Assembly: GCF_000204055.1 (NCBI RefSeq)
Contig: NW_006768769.1
Span: 662,024 to 726,023 of the forward strand
Reading direction: 5' to 3'
From: Melampsora larici-populina 98AG31
Lineage: Eukaryota; Basidiomycota; Pucciniomycetes; Pucciniales; Melampsoraceae
DNA length: 64,000 nt
The notes beneath the pieces were generated by a model. It did no database searches. It saw only the letters and a program-made list of their open reading frames with translations, and was not told the DNA's origin. Made by a program: the position numbers and the translations under genes. Below, piece after piece: positions 22,822 through 33,646 of this stretch. The stretch's first letter is position 1; each line of letters starts with the position of its first letter.

Positions 22822-23523
22822 AACCTGATAGTAAGTGCTAAGTGTTAGATGTAACAGCTACCACAATCCTGCTAATTAGGATTGGCGCTGACCTATGATG
22901 GTTCAGTAGAAGATTAAGTGAAAGGGGAGCGATAATGAGCTCTAGTTGATCTAAGAGATGAAAAGTTCTCCTCCCAAAAATTAGGATTTTTATTCACCTG
23001 ATAATAAGTGCTAGGTGTTAGATGGAACAGCTACCATGATCCTGCTATTAAGGATTGGGGCTGACCTACAAGTTACAACACAAAAAACAACAACAAAAAG
23101 AATAAGAGAAAACATAAGTCTTGTATGAGTGATTATCACAAACTTTATGGTAAGTACCTATAATGGTTCAGTAGAAGATTAAGTGAAAGTAGAGCAATAA
23201 TGAGCTCTAGTTGATCTAAGAGATGAAAACTTGAAACATATATCATATTAGATCAAACACATTTAGACTTAGAAAGTTATAATCAAAATGAAATAGTTAC
23301 ATACGTTCTCTTCCCAACAATGAGGAAAGAGAAACGGTATGATTTTAGCAACACAACCTCTATATCTCACTCTCAATCCAAAATGGAAAATTAATTTGCC
23401 TATTACATCATTCTACGTCATCCTACTTGAATCTCTTTCATTTCATTTTTGTGTAATAACTTGTAACATCTTTCATCACCTTTCACTCATACGGATTTCA
23501 CTTGCTAATGTCGATTGAACATC
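22822..23523 (-). repeat. 3' LTR region of the copia element, with an internal duplication
   Basis: On the minus strand the RNase H frame ends in a G-run polypurine tract (about 23525-23535), followed by TGTTCAATCG, the expected LTR start near 23522. Lower down, two modules are each present twice: TAAGTGCT...AACAGCTACCA...GGGCTGACCTA at about 22822-22903 and 22996-23071, and GGTTCAGTAGAAGATTAAGTG...AGAGATGAAAA at about 22904-22968 and 23164-23228. The far LTR edge cannot be fixed because no 5' LTR is visible for comparison. Confidence 0.5.
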
Positions 23524-24578
23524 CACCCCCCCCCAATCAACAGTTTTGAAACTGCCTCCTTATTGCAAAGCTTGTAGGCCAATTCTATCCCTGAAGTTTG
23601 GAAAGGCCCTGGATAAAGTGGTTTAGTAAGAATATCCACTAACATGTCTTCTGAATCTACATGTACTAAATCACAAATCACTTCATTAACCTTCTCACGT
23701 AACCAGTGGAATTGTATTTTGATTGCTTTCGTCCGGCCATGTAACACTGAGTTCCTTGAAAGATCTATGGCACTCAAACTATTGCAGTTTAGACTATGAG
23801 GTAAGCGTTGAGACATGCCAATAGATTCTAGTAACAAATTCAACCAGCTAACATCATCTCCTGCCTTGTTCTCCGCTCTGTACTCAGCTTCTGTAGATGA
23901 CTTTGCTACTGTCTGTTGTAGTCTACTCCTCCAACTTATTGCACCACCAGCCAACAAAAACACATAGCCCATTGTGGACCTTCTTATACTTTTATCACCC
24001 GCCCAGTCAGCATCTGCAAAATAAGTAGGAACTGTGTAAGTATGGTTGCTCTTGATTTGTTTTGGTAAGTCAGGGGTGAAATTGTAATGTAAGCCATAAT
24101 CAATAGTTCCTTTTAAATAGTGTAATACATGTTGAAAAGCGGCCCAATGATGTTTGTTGGGAGTCTCCAAATGTTGAGATAAGCAGCCCACCACGTACGC
24201 AATGTCCGGTCAAGTGCATCAAGACAAATACATTAAGCTGCTGACACCACTTCAATAAGGAAGATTCAGTTTTGCAAAGTTGAGTACTTCTTCAGTCGTT
24301 GATTTTTGAAGCTTTAGACCACCAGGAAAAGGTGTGGAGGCTGATCTACAATCGGACATACCGAACCTTTCCAAGAGAGATCTTGTCATGGATTCTTGAT
24401 ATAAAAAATAATGGTGTGTGTTCTTTTGTACAATTTGGATACCAACTACTGATGTCAAAATGCCTGAATCTTCCATAGACCAAAAACTCTTGATTTCTTC
24501 CTTGAAAGCTTTGATGGCATTCCCGCTTATTGCTAAATCATCAACATGTAAGCAAAATATGCAGATCTTTTCACCTCA
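23505..24578 (-). pseudogene. copia RT (3' part) and RNase H
   Basis: From the edge of the insert the minus strand reads the second half of the RT with the catalytic-type LHVDDLAISG motif (about 24555-24526), then MEDSGILTSVVGIQIVQ (from 24476) and SDCRSASTPFPGG. After a stop near 24215 the thumb continues as VGCLSQHLETPNKHH. RNase H follows with YFADADWAGD, SSTEAEYRA and the characteristic C-terminal HVDSEDMLVDILTKPL. The first codons after the insertion include a TGA where a sense codon is expected. The reading frame is otherwise good from 24194 to 23505. Confidence 0.8.
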
Positions 24579-25049
24579 TACCACAAGGACCGCCAGATCC
24601 CCCCTCGACGTCGAGGGGGGTTGACATCCTTGCAAATGTTTTGCAAATGTGTCCAATCCTACCCGCCTTTGTGTGTCCTAGCCTTAGGCAGCGCTTAGGC
24701 AAAAATTCCATGATCAGAGGCCTGACCATCTTTGAGCTCTCAGCTCGGGCTGAACTCCTCATTCAACAATTCCGCTCAGAGAACTGGATGAGCCTATCTG
24801 GAAAACTGAACTTTGACATTTCATGCGGGAAGATTTCAACATACCTCCAAGAACCCATATGTAGTATGTATCATATGCAAGACATCTTGTCTATCATCCT
24901 TACAGTGTTCTACTTGATCTCACGATAATTCCAACAGCTACAAAGCTTTGGCTTTGAGGGATACGTCATCAATTTAATCGTTGGACCAGATCCACCTTTA
25001 GCGTACTTGTGTTCTCAGGCAGCTCTCCATCAGATTGTGAGTTGGAAAT

Positions 25050-25601
25050 GGATCATGTCGGTATCCTGCGGGGCGGCTGACTTCTGGTGTTCCTATCAAA
25101 CAGCCAATCACGCTTGCTCCGCGATCTTCCTTGAATGTATCTCGCCTTGAGGATCACAGCTGTCCGTTCAAATCATGGATTGTTGGAGACACCCGATTCA
25201 ATGTTTCGTTTTCAAATTACGGGAATCAAGAGCAGAGCATTGGTTCGAGTTCCTTTCATAAACCCAAAGTGCTCACCATAGGGACTCGTAAGCTTGTTTC
25301 ACTTGTTATTGTACCGCTGCCTCCTTATCGATTGCTTTTTTGGGACATATAAGTCGATCACGCTGCTATCGCCAAGGGGGAGAAAGACCTCAGCAATCTT
25401 CAGGAGAGAGACGACAAGATGAAGGGAATAATCGCGGAATATATTGAGACGGATAAGTGTCTCAGGGCAAAACACGCTGAGTTAATGACAAAAAAGGTTA
25501 CTAGATTCCAGTGTCTTGAGGACGTCACCTCGCTGACCCTTGTCTCTGTTTGGAATGATTCTATATTACGATCATATTCAGAAAAGTCAAGAGGCGACTG
25601 A
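25050..25601 (+). pseudogene. Captured coiled-coil gene fragment, unrecognised
   Basis: Within the TIR element the plus strand reads protein-like sequence (PITLAPRSSLNVSRLEDH, then FKSWIVGDTRFNVSFSN) up to a GTAAGC donor-like site near 25289. After about 60 bases it resumes from roughly 25356 with a charged coiled-coil segment (GEKDLSNLQERDDKMKGII, then LRAKHAELMTKK) that closes at 25601. The exon-intron appearance suggests genomic capture of a host gene. The parent gene is not recognised; the coiled coil alone is not diagnostic. Confidence 0.4.
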
Positions 25602-26321
25602 AGAGAAGCACCAGTGCTATCAATCAGACCCTATGCTATCAGAATTATTGTACCAACAACGGCTTCACCTCTTAATCATTCTCTTTTTCCCCATCGTCTC
25701 TTTATAACACTTTATGTTTTGATTTGCATCAGAGACACATCGATTCAAAATAAGTTTCATAATTCATATTCTTCTGTTCAAATAAACACAATACTGATGT
25801 TAAAAAAGAAAATCACAAGTTGTACGATCAAAATGATATCAATGGCATTACCCAGCTTTTGTCACAAGTGACGCTTTGATAACGCTAGCCTTAAATCGCG
25901 ACAGCTTATTATGAACCTAATGATCAACCTAAATCTAAGATAATGTTAAGAGACCGTTAACAAGTTTTGGATCTTTGATTGCTGAAAGAGCTGGATGGAA
26001 AGATGTTTCGCAAGTTTTAAGAGTCTCAAGTAAACAGAAAGAACGGAAAGGTTTTCTACGTGCTAAGCCTGTCTCAAAGCATCAATTCAAGTCTCAACAT
26101 CAAAGGACAGATACTAACACACTTTCTATGTAAACTACAAAGAGTAAGGTAATGCAGCCAGAGTCAATCAAAAATGATACATCTAACATTGTATACCTGA
26201 CCCAATAAACAGTCTCAGTCTTTTCAATCCTAGATACCTCAACTCTAGCCCTTGACACATTAAAATATACAGTCCTGTAACACATCTATTTAAGTGCTTC
26301 ATAAATCTTCAATAAAATTGA

Positions 26322-27800
26322 TTCTGAGGTCGAGGTGGCTGGTACAATAGATCAACTGTTTTTGAATATTCTCTTCAATCTCTTTTGAATGTTCTTCTAC
26401 TGATAATTCAATTGATCCTACATTCTCTTTTGCACAATATACATAATGTTGCCATAATTTGTTTTGTCTTTGAATAAGTAAATTTGTTGTAGCTAAATGA
26501 TCTTTGGCTAATTTCTTTCTCGCTTCAAGTGCTCTTTTTCCTCGTTCTACAAGGATCTCTCTTTCTAACTTGTGAGCTCGTCATGAACGTAAAGACTCAA
26601 GCTCAGTAACGACAATACTGATCGGTTCTTGAAATCGATTAGTACCAATGATATCTTCTAGGTATTTTAATAAACCTTCTTCATGCTCTGTGACTGCCTT
26701 TGGTTTCATTTGTGCAATGGATTCCACTTCACCTTGTAGTATCAAGAAATGTTTGTGGTCGAGGTCGATTCCCTTGTCTTTCAACATAGTCGTTACCTCG
26801 GTGAAATTTGAAAGTCCACTGTGTTTTAGATTGGAACTCACAAATCAGTCAAGTATAAGTTATCATCTTAAAGCTTGTGTCCTGACTTTATTGTATATTT
26901 TGAGTGATTAGACCGTGTTGCAGTACAAGCCACAACCAATGCAGAGTTTGGAACAACAGTATAGTCATCTGCTCCTTCTTATTGCAACAAAGTGTTTAAA
27001 AAAACGGGCGCATCATCAATTAAAACTTCTTTCTACACCACTAGTTGATTACACTTTCAAGCCTACCCGATCAATAATATTTCGAAACCAAACTTCAACT
27101 GAACATGATTCAAATCCGCCACTTGGAGAGGCCAAACAATTATGAATCAGTTCTGAAACTAAGGATCGAAATGAATAGATTCCGATGAGTGGAATTCAAT
27201 GACCATCTTGATCTGTTGATAGATTCATATGCAGGTGTAGATTGCACTCAACGTTTTCCTTGTCTCATCTTATTAGCTTTGAATCCAAAGACAAAGCATA
27301 ACACGTTGATAGTCTTAGATTTACCGGATCCGTTGAGTCCAACAATAGCAGAAAAAGCCTAAACACAAGGTAAAATCCACACTAGTGAGTCAGATTATCC
27401 CAATTCCTGATCAAATATAAATCACAAATTCACAAACTTTATGAAATGGTCCAATGACTTGTCTCCCAGCATAACTTTTGAAGATTTTAATACGATTTGA
27501 TGAATCACCAATCTTGGTTCACCTACACGTGTAATTGTATCCAAACTCATCTTCATTGGTGGTAAAGGTGGTGGTCTAGCTATCGGAGGAGGTGGTGGTG
27601 GTGTTGCAGCACGCATCTGTAGATGGATCATTACTAACTGGGTCAGGGTCATCAGAGTTTTCTAAATTACGGGCTTTCTTGGATGAAGGTTCTTCTAGAA
27701 CCTCGGCCTCGTCATTTTCGCCAGTCTCATCATTTTTACTTCGATTTTTTACTTCTTGAACTTGATCTTTCGAATTTTGATTTAGTATCAACCGGGTTTG
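26322..27800 (-). pseudogene. SMC4: Captured SMC4 (condensin) 5' fragment
   Basis: On the minus strand, 27791-27438 encodes a charged N-terminus, a poly-Pro run and PRLVIHQIVLK followed, after a 1-base deletion, by FKSYAGRQVIGPFHK. A GTTTGT...TTTAG intron (27437-27359) leads to AFSAIVGLNGSGKS, the Walker A motif, and FVFGFKANKMRQGK. A further exon near 27145-27080 reads SCSVEVWFRNIIDR. 26841-26581 reads FTEVTTMLKDKGIDLDHKHF, ILQGEVESIAQMKPKA and EYLEDIIG-type sequence, which is diagnostic of SMC4. Coiled-coil sequence then continues to about 26322 after a stop. SMC4 is the condensin ATPase subunit for mitotic chromosome compaction. This copy has frameshifts and stops and lacks the hinge and C-terminal ATPase half, so it is a non-functional duplicate. 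Retained introns show that the copy was made from DNA. Confidence 0.85.
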
Positions 27801-27999
27801 AATCCGCTTTGTCTTTCAAAACCGCATGTAATAGAACCTCGAGTGAATGAGAAAAGTAAACGAGTGATGAATAGTAAGTCGCAAAACAAATTGCTTTGGG
27901 CATTTCAGTGCGAGTTGAATGGAATCAAAAGATGTGATGCATGAAAAGATGACTAGCTTTTGATCACAGGATGCACTAAGAGAGTCGGTGGGATTTGTT

Positions 28000-28262
28000 C
28001 AACTTACGTTTGCAGTAATTCAAAACATTGCAAAGTCGAATGATTTGCGAGTTGTCTTCGGTCCTTGATGCATTCAACGAACCCAAATCTTTTTACCATC
28101 CCATCCCCCAAGCAAATTGGCGAATGTGTTTTTATTTGGATCCGACTGTCGTCCTGCCCAATGAGATTTGATGTGATCCGCCAAGATCTGGAAGTCGTAC
28201 TTGACTTCATCTGCTTCCGACTTCCCAGGTCTCAAAAGCACCACTTTACCATTGATTAAATA
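28000..28262 (-). pseudogene. Second minus-strand captured fragment, unrecognised
   Basis: The minus strand from about 28262 reads INGKVVLLRPGKSEADEVKY and then ILADHIKSHWAGRQSDPNKN, LLGGWDGKKIW before a stop, and a GTAAGT donor-like site lies near 28010. The composition is protein-like and unlike the surrounding DNA. It lies upstream of the SMC4 fragment in the same orientation, so the two could be neighbours in the donor locus. Its identity is unknown. Confidence 0.35.
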
Positions 28263-28692
28263 TGTGATGGTAGCGTGATTCAGATTGTTAGATGGATCAC
28301 CGAACCGTATTTAAGATGTATCAAATGAGGAGAAACAGGGATTTTTTTTCGCGGTTCATCAGGATTTGGTACGATTAGATAATGGATGTGTATGAATTGG
28401 GTGACATTAAAGGTGTGACACAAGTGTTATGTGTGTGTCATATTGTGAGATGTCTGGGTCTCAGCATCTGAGACTCAGTCTTGACTCTTGGGCCTCTCAA
28501 TATCCTTATGTTCCCTAAAGTTTAGAGGATTGGCTGAACGTGCAGGGCTGTTCATTGGGACTTATTGTGCTAAGGTGGTGAAACCATGCATATCTGAGCT
28601 GCTCAGATGGAAATCAATTGCGATGCAGGCTGGAGACAACTGCAAGACTCTGACCCCCCTGGACGTCGAGGGGGGATCTGGCGGTCCTTGTG

Positions 28693-29232
28693 TACTCTAA
28701 TATATACACATTCATCTGCTACGGATTCAACAAAACCCGCCTTTTTACATTTACTCTTGAATTCATCATTCCATTCTCTAGCCGACTGCTTTAGTCCATA
28801 CAAGGCTTGCAACAATATACATACCAAATCATCTTCATCACTTCCCTCCCTATATCCCTTGAGTTGTTCCATAAAAGTAAGTTCTTTAAGTTTAAGATTG
28901 AGGGAAGCGGCAATAGCATCCATGGAATGGACATTGAAGCCAAAAATAGCAGCGTACACCAATACAACACAAAAAGAAACCGGTTTGCCAGTTGGGGCAA
29001 ACATGTTGAGATAGTCAACACCGTAAGTTTGAGTATACCCCTTTGCCACAATTCTTGACTTCCTCTTATTGATTGATCCATCTATATTCATTTTAACTTT
29101 CAGATGCCATTTGCTACCAACTACAGGATGGTTTGCTGGTCTAGGAACTAAGCGCCAAACCTTCCGTTCTTTCATCTTGTTGATTTCTTTATCACACACC
29201 TTGACCCACTCATCACGGTCCGGCAACTTCAT
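28693..29232 (-). pseudogene. copia reverse transcriptase (5' part)
   Basis: Reads the conserved start of the copia RT: EINKMKERKVWRLVPRP, VVGSKWHLKVKMN, KSRIVAKGYTQTYGVDY, FAPTGKPVSF, then LQALYGLKQSAREWND and ADECVYIR, after which the foreign element begins. The Asp of the FDVK/D-type catalytic segment lies in FNVHSMDAIAASLN, which is diverged. The frame continues past 28693 only as chance translation of the insert's inverted repeat. The continuation of this RT is found at 24578. Confidence 0.8.
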
Positions 29233-29811
29233 AGCAGCCTTATAAGTGGCGGGTTCTTCAAACAGTCAAACAATGGAGTTGGATACAAATGCCGTTGAGT
29301 AGGCATCAAAACTATTGGTGAAGGTGTGCGGGTCGTTCCAGAAAGTGTGACTAGTGGAGGGCAAATAACGCTCTACTAGTTGACAATCCCTAGTCAAACA
29401 TCAAGGCTCAACAGAGGGTTGGAGAAGTTGATCATCAATTGGTGTTTCCACATCAGTTTGACCTTCATTTGGGCATTCAAGGGTGTTATGTTCAATAGGT
29501 TGAGGATCAATAAAGTCTTCCTCATCCTGGTGCATTCCTTCACCACCAGGAGCTAGGACGTCGTCACCCTGTTCTACATCTTGAATAGTCAGGGTAGAAG
29601 GATCCGGTAGGTTAACGGGCTCTTCATCATTGCCAATGAGATGACTAAGATCAAATAATTTGATTTTCTTGAAAGGAAATATATGTTCCTTGAATGAGAC
29701 TTTGTGTGACAGAACAATAGTGTTTGACTCAATTATGAATACCTCATAGTTGAAGTTATGATTAGTGTGGCCGATTAAAATAGCTGGCCGTGATACTTCA
29801 CTAAAAGCTCC
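29233..29811 (-). other. copia integrase-RT linker, degenerate
   Basis: This interval lies between the integrase and RT modules and would encode the poorly conserved linker of copia pol. Acidic, protein-like stretches are visible on the minus strand but are cut by stops. There is no independent feature. Confidence 0.45.
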
Positions 29812-30474
29812 TTATCTGAGTTCTTTCCTGATCAGCACATAACTTAAACAACCAAAAGTCCGCACACAAGACACATCTGGCTTCCTTCCATACTTCAATT
29901 CATAGGGAGTCTTGCCTTTTGGAAGTGACAATGAAACTGTACGGTTAATTACATACACTGCTGCCTTAATGGCATACATCCAGAATTGAATTGGTAAGTT
30001 GGCTTCTAGCATTAGTGCATGTGATTTTTCTTTTACTGAGCAATTCCCACGTTCTGCCACACTGTTTTCTTCAGGAGTGAATGCTGCAGTAGTTCTGAGA
30101 TATATACCAGGTTTGATGCAGTACAGAATGAGCAGGTTGTTAATGAATTCAGTACCATTGTCAAGGGTGATGTTCTTGACTTTGGATCTGCATTGTCTTT
30201 CAGCTAGAGCAATATAATGCTCAATTTTCTCAAAGACAACTTCAGAGCTCTTTGCTTTAAGACCTGCAATGTCACAATATCCTGAATAATTGTCTGTAAA
30301 CATGATGAAGTACATGCTACCACAAAGAGCAGGTGTCCGGTTGATCCCCCTAAGGTCAACATGGACGTTATCCAATAAAGATTTGCTTATTTCACGACTA
30401 GATGAATGAGGAACTTTTTGATCCTTAGCAAGGTCACATGAGTTGTAGTCAATAGAAGAAGGGATAACAACCAA
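29812..30474 (-). pseudogene. copia integrase core
   Basis: A 220-codon open frame with the DDE catalytic triad of a retroviral-type integrase: Asp in NVHVDLRG (about residue 40), Asp in ITLDNGTEF (105) and Glu in SVAERGN (141), with exactly 35 residues between the last two. It continues with FWMYAIKAAVYVINRT and TPYELKYGRKPDVS..RTFGC, typical of Ty1/copia. The integrase inserts cDNA into the genome. The core itself looks intact; it is disconnected from the protease frame by a small overlap and shift. Confidence 0.85.
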
Positions 30475-31123
30475 AATTTAGATCCCAAATGTCAATCACA
30501 CTATGTTCAGCTAGCATAGTTCTTAGATAGCGGATGTTGGGGTGACCTAGACAATGATGAAGCAATCCAACATCAGTGGTTGAGGATGAGGTAGTATGGT
30601 TGATTCTTACTAATACTCTAAGTAAATTGATGTCTTTCATGAATTTACCAGTAAAAGCGACTTTTGTGTTCTGAGAGATCATAAATTTATCACCCTCTTT
30701 GGAGGTCACAAAATCATCTTTAAGCAGGATGGTTCCACAAATAATACTTTGTTTAAGGTCTGGAACATGTAAGCAGTCAACAAGTTCAAAAGTATCACCA
30801 GAAGGCCCAATGATAGAAACCGACCCCCTTCCATGGATCGGAAGAGAATCAGATCCCCTGGCTAGACTAAGCAATTTGTGCAAGTGTTGAGTGTCCTCGT
30901 AGGTACTGAAAATTGTAGACGTGCTGAACATGTGGTGGCATGCGGCGGTATCAATCAATGCCTCAATATTGTCATTTGTTTTATTATGAGTCAATCCAAT
31001 CTTAACAGCTGAGACATGGTACACAGACATGCAGTTAAAAGAAGCCTCAAGATCTTCAATAGTCGGCTTGATAGCAGTAGCAGTGACAGTGGCCAATGCA
31101 GATGGTAAGTTGAATTTGGGCAA
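30449..31123 (-). pseudogene. copia protease and GAG-pre-integrase zinc region
   Basis: Contains the aspartic protease site IDTAACHHM, the flexible strands (IHGRGSVSIIG, LVDCLHVPDLKQSI) and a GAG-pre-integrase segment LLHHCLGHPNIRYL. It runs into the integrase with a short out-of-frame overlap. Protease matures the polyprotein. Upstream, from about 31330 to 31130, a frame with cysteines (CEHVN, CTKKKF, LCSKKPG) probably represents the gag zinc-knuckle end, with an in-frame stop. Confidence 0.8.
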
Positions 31124-31707
31124 GTTTGATGGAACCTCACCCTTCCACTGACCAAGTCTAATTATATCTTGAATCCATTCCTTCTGGAGATGCTCCTTTC
31201 CAGGTTTCTTGGAACATAAGTGTGGTGGATGATTGATAGCAAGAAACTTCTTCTTGGTACACTTATTAGAGAATCAATCACCATGTCTGTTTTGAGGTAG
31301 CATGTTGACGTGCTCACACCAATCAATTTCCGTAGAGGGTGGATATAACCTACAAACAGGTCTGAGAGCTAAGCATACAATTGCCTTTGTCAAGAGGTTC
31401 AGACAGAAAGAGTGTTAAATGGGCTCCTTTGTTCATAGTTCCATTGACAAACGGTACATTTTTGATTGTCTACTATTATTAACAAAGGATTTGCATTTTC
31501 TAGAGACAAATTGAATAAAGATCCGTTCAAATTTATTACACAACTCTCCGTGTGAGCACATCGACATGCTCATGGGGGACGGGCATGGTGAATCATTACG
31601 TGATATTGCACTTGCTTCAGTAGCTTTATGCACTTGTTGGGTTGGCTGTGCTGAACGTGCGCCTTGTAATTACATGCTGATGGTTAACATTTGTTTCCTC
31701 AAGGCGG

Positions 31708-32049
31708 CTATAACCGTGTCCGGGTAGCGTTTGCTCGTTGACAAGCAAACCCTACACGGACACGGTGTATAACCTTGTCATAGTTGACAATTCCTTGATC
31801 CACAATGGATTTCACATCCTCAAAGTGACTATCATTGAGGGAAATTAATAGCTTTTGTCCTAAATCATCATCTGAGACTTTACCTCCAGCAGCTTTAAAT
31901 TGAGTGACAGTTTGCTGGAAAGTCTCGAGATGAGCCAATAGTGGAGTGGTAGGAGATTTAATGATGAGATTTAAAGATCGCTCTAATAGCAGCCTGACTT
32001 TGTTCGATCTACCTGAGTGGTGATCAACAATTTCCATCCAAAGTTTCAA
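31708..32049 (-). pseudogene. copia gag fragment
   Basis: The frame contains the gag (UBN2-like) signature HLETFQQTVTQFKAAGGKVS followed by DDLGQKLLISLNDSHFEDV. This structural protein forms the cytoplasmic particle. The N-terminal third is missing or out of frame above 32049, and the zinc-knuckle part (31633-31433) is in another frame. Confidence 0.75.
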
Positions 32050-32291
32050 AGGTAGACTCTTGGTTCAAGGTCCGGCTGGTGATGAATAGTTGGTAATCTT
32101 TGGTTCAAGATGTGATCTATTCACCGGATCCATTTGTTTGAGGAGCCATGCAGTTGTTGAGAGACACCTCAGTCTCTCATTATCTTACTTAGGTTTCAGC
32201 TCTAGTGAAAGACGAATTGACGCTTGACTTATTACAATTCCGCTACCCCGCTTAAACTTAGATCATAGTGGCTGAAACTGAAATAAATCTA

Positions 32292-33123
32292 GGATCCCGG
32301 TATCCCCACCACCCCCCCTTGGTAGCCCCACCACCCCCTCCCTTTCACAGCTAGTGAAAGCCTTACTTACCAGTGACACAAGCTGTGACAATTGTCCAGC
32401 CACACTGAAAGGTCCCTGGATTTTGTTTTCTCAAGTTTGCTCGGTATAAATAGCACTTAAAACAATTTTAAAGCACACATCAGCTAATCAACCTTCCCAA
32501 AAGCATTTAGCTTCTACTGGTTCACTACCTCCTCATGAATCAAAAAATTTGATACCAACTTCTAGAGAATTTGATGCGACTACTAGTTTGGGTTACTAAT
32601 TTCCTTGGTCTTGGATTGGTCGTGCGTATGAAGATTTTTAAGATTTGCATCATGCTGTGGGTCTTCAAATGTATCACTTGAGTTCGGGCCTCTTACTTCA
32701 GTAGGATTCTTTTAACTTTGTTTACAACTTTCTGTCCTTTGTCTCTGATAGCTCTTTTTAGCTGGCACAGTTGATGACACTCTAAAAAAATCGATCGTTC
32801 TGGTACATCGATTTTGAATTGGTCTGACTCACTGATCTTCAATCTTGGTTTTCAATCGGTCGTCTTTTTCAATTGGTCGGAGTAATATTGATTCAAGTCA
32901 TCCAGTTATTCATATTCAATACTTGATTCTAATTGAATGATGGAATCGCTGAGCCAAGAGGATCTTTGGTGAGCAAACTTGAGAAAACAAAATCCAGAGA
33001 CCCTTCAGTGCGACTGGACATTACTGTCACAGCTTGTGTCACTGGTAAGTAAGGCTTTCACTAGCTGTGAAAGGGAGGGGGTGGTGGGGCTACCAAGGGG
33101 GGGTGGTGGGGATACCGGGATCC
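32292..33123. mobile_element. 832-bp long-TIR element with 8-bp target duplication
   Basis: The ends are long inverted repeats of roughly 150 bp that start GGATCCCGGTATCCCCACC and include CTTTCACAGCTAGTGAAAG and CTCAAGTTTGCTC. A perfect 8-bp duplication, TAAATCTA, flanks the element (32284-32291 and 33124-33131). The interior (about 32480-32940) is AT-rich and non-coding. An 8-bp duplication points to the hAT (or P) superfamily, so this is a non-autonomous, foldback-like hAT-type element. It cannot be excluded that it depends on the kind of transposase seen as a relic at 10.8-12.8 kb. Confidence 0.8.
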
Positions 33124-33215
33124 TAAATCTAACAATACTATTAAGCTAAACCTAAACCTAGAAGTTCCTTTATTTGAATTGCGCCTCCATCAATTCGGGC
33201 TGATACTCTTTTCCT

Positions 33216-33646
33216 TATCCGCTATTCTACGGAAGGAAAAGCGCAAGCCCCTTTCAGTATTTCAATTCTATTATATTCTTTCTTTGTCTTTCTTTTATTT
33301 CTATATGAATGTTACTAATTGTTTCTCATCATTCATATCTTCATGTTTCACTTGTTTGTTAATCAGCACTAGAATTGTAGCTAAAACTTATACGTGCTGA
33401 TTCCTTTTATCCATCTTATTCTGTGACCTGACTATACCTAATAGGTCAGAATAAGATCACTCTTAGTTATCTTTCCTATTCTCATATATCTAAATACATT
33501 TATCTTTCCTTATCTGTTTGTTAATCTCTCTGATCATGTAGGTTAGTGAATCAGGTCTTGTGACTGAGGTGATTGAGACACATCTCTAGGTATTGTCACG
33601 GGGAAAACAGGTGAAATAAATATACGCTATTCTACGGAAGGAAGAG
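33216..33646 (-). repeat. B1-A2-B2 repeat block at the 3' end of the tyrosine-recombinase element
   Basis: Read on the minus strand: B1 at 33646-33621, A2 at 33609-33379 and B2 at 33241-33216. B1 and B2 share CGCTATTCTACGGAAGGA with flanking similarity (about 22 of 24 positions). A2 matches the upstream repeat at 40001-40134 in two blocks (33380-33446 and 33541-33607) separated by about 94 extra bases. The arrangement A1...B1-A2-B2 is the split direct repeat known from Ngaro/PAT-type elements, where it serves a circular-DNA replication step. Confidence 0.65.

Larger units (their letters stand above)
24582..28692. mobile_element. 4.1-kb TIR DNA element carrying host-gene fragments
   Basis: The two ends match as inverted repeats over 40 bp with one mismatch: left 24582-24621, right 28653-28692, starting CACAAGGACCGCCAGATCC and containing a C-run/TCGACGTCGA/G-run palindrome. 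The 3-bp sequence TAC flanks both sides (24579-24581 and 28693-28695). The element interrupts the RT of a copia relic. No transposase is recognised inside. Instead it carries several broken host-like gene pieces, including SMC4. A 3-bp duplication with CACAA-like termini is reminiscent of the CACTA (EnSpm) superfamily, but the GC-rich palindromic ends are unusual, so the superfamily call is tentative. Confidence 0.75.
22822..32049 (-). mobile_element. Ty1/copia retrotransposon, decayed, split by a DNA element
   Basis: In minus-strand order the window shows gag (32049-31708), protease and pre-integrase (31123-30449), integrase (30474-29812), first part of reverse transcriptase (29232-28693), a 4.1-kb foreign insert (28692-24582), second part of RT (24578-24252) and RNase H (24250-23505), then a polypurine tract and LTR. 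This is the canonical copia order with integrase before RT. Stops and frameshifts separate the modules. The 5' LTR was not found. The gag end lies close to a separate inverted-repeat element at 32292. Confidence 0.8.

Noticed and set aside
24582..28692. Autonomous CACTA transposon
   Set aside because: No transposase motif is visible in any frame; only host-like fragments are present.
32049..33215. 5' LTR of the copia element
   Set aside because: No match to the LTR words at 22822-23523 was found here; most of the interval is the separate foldback element.
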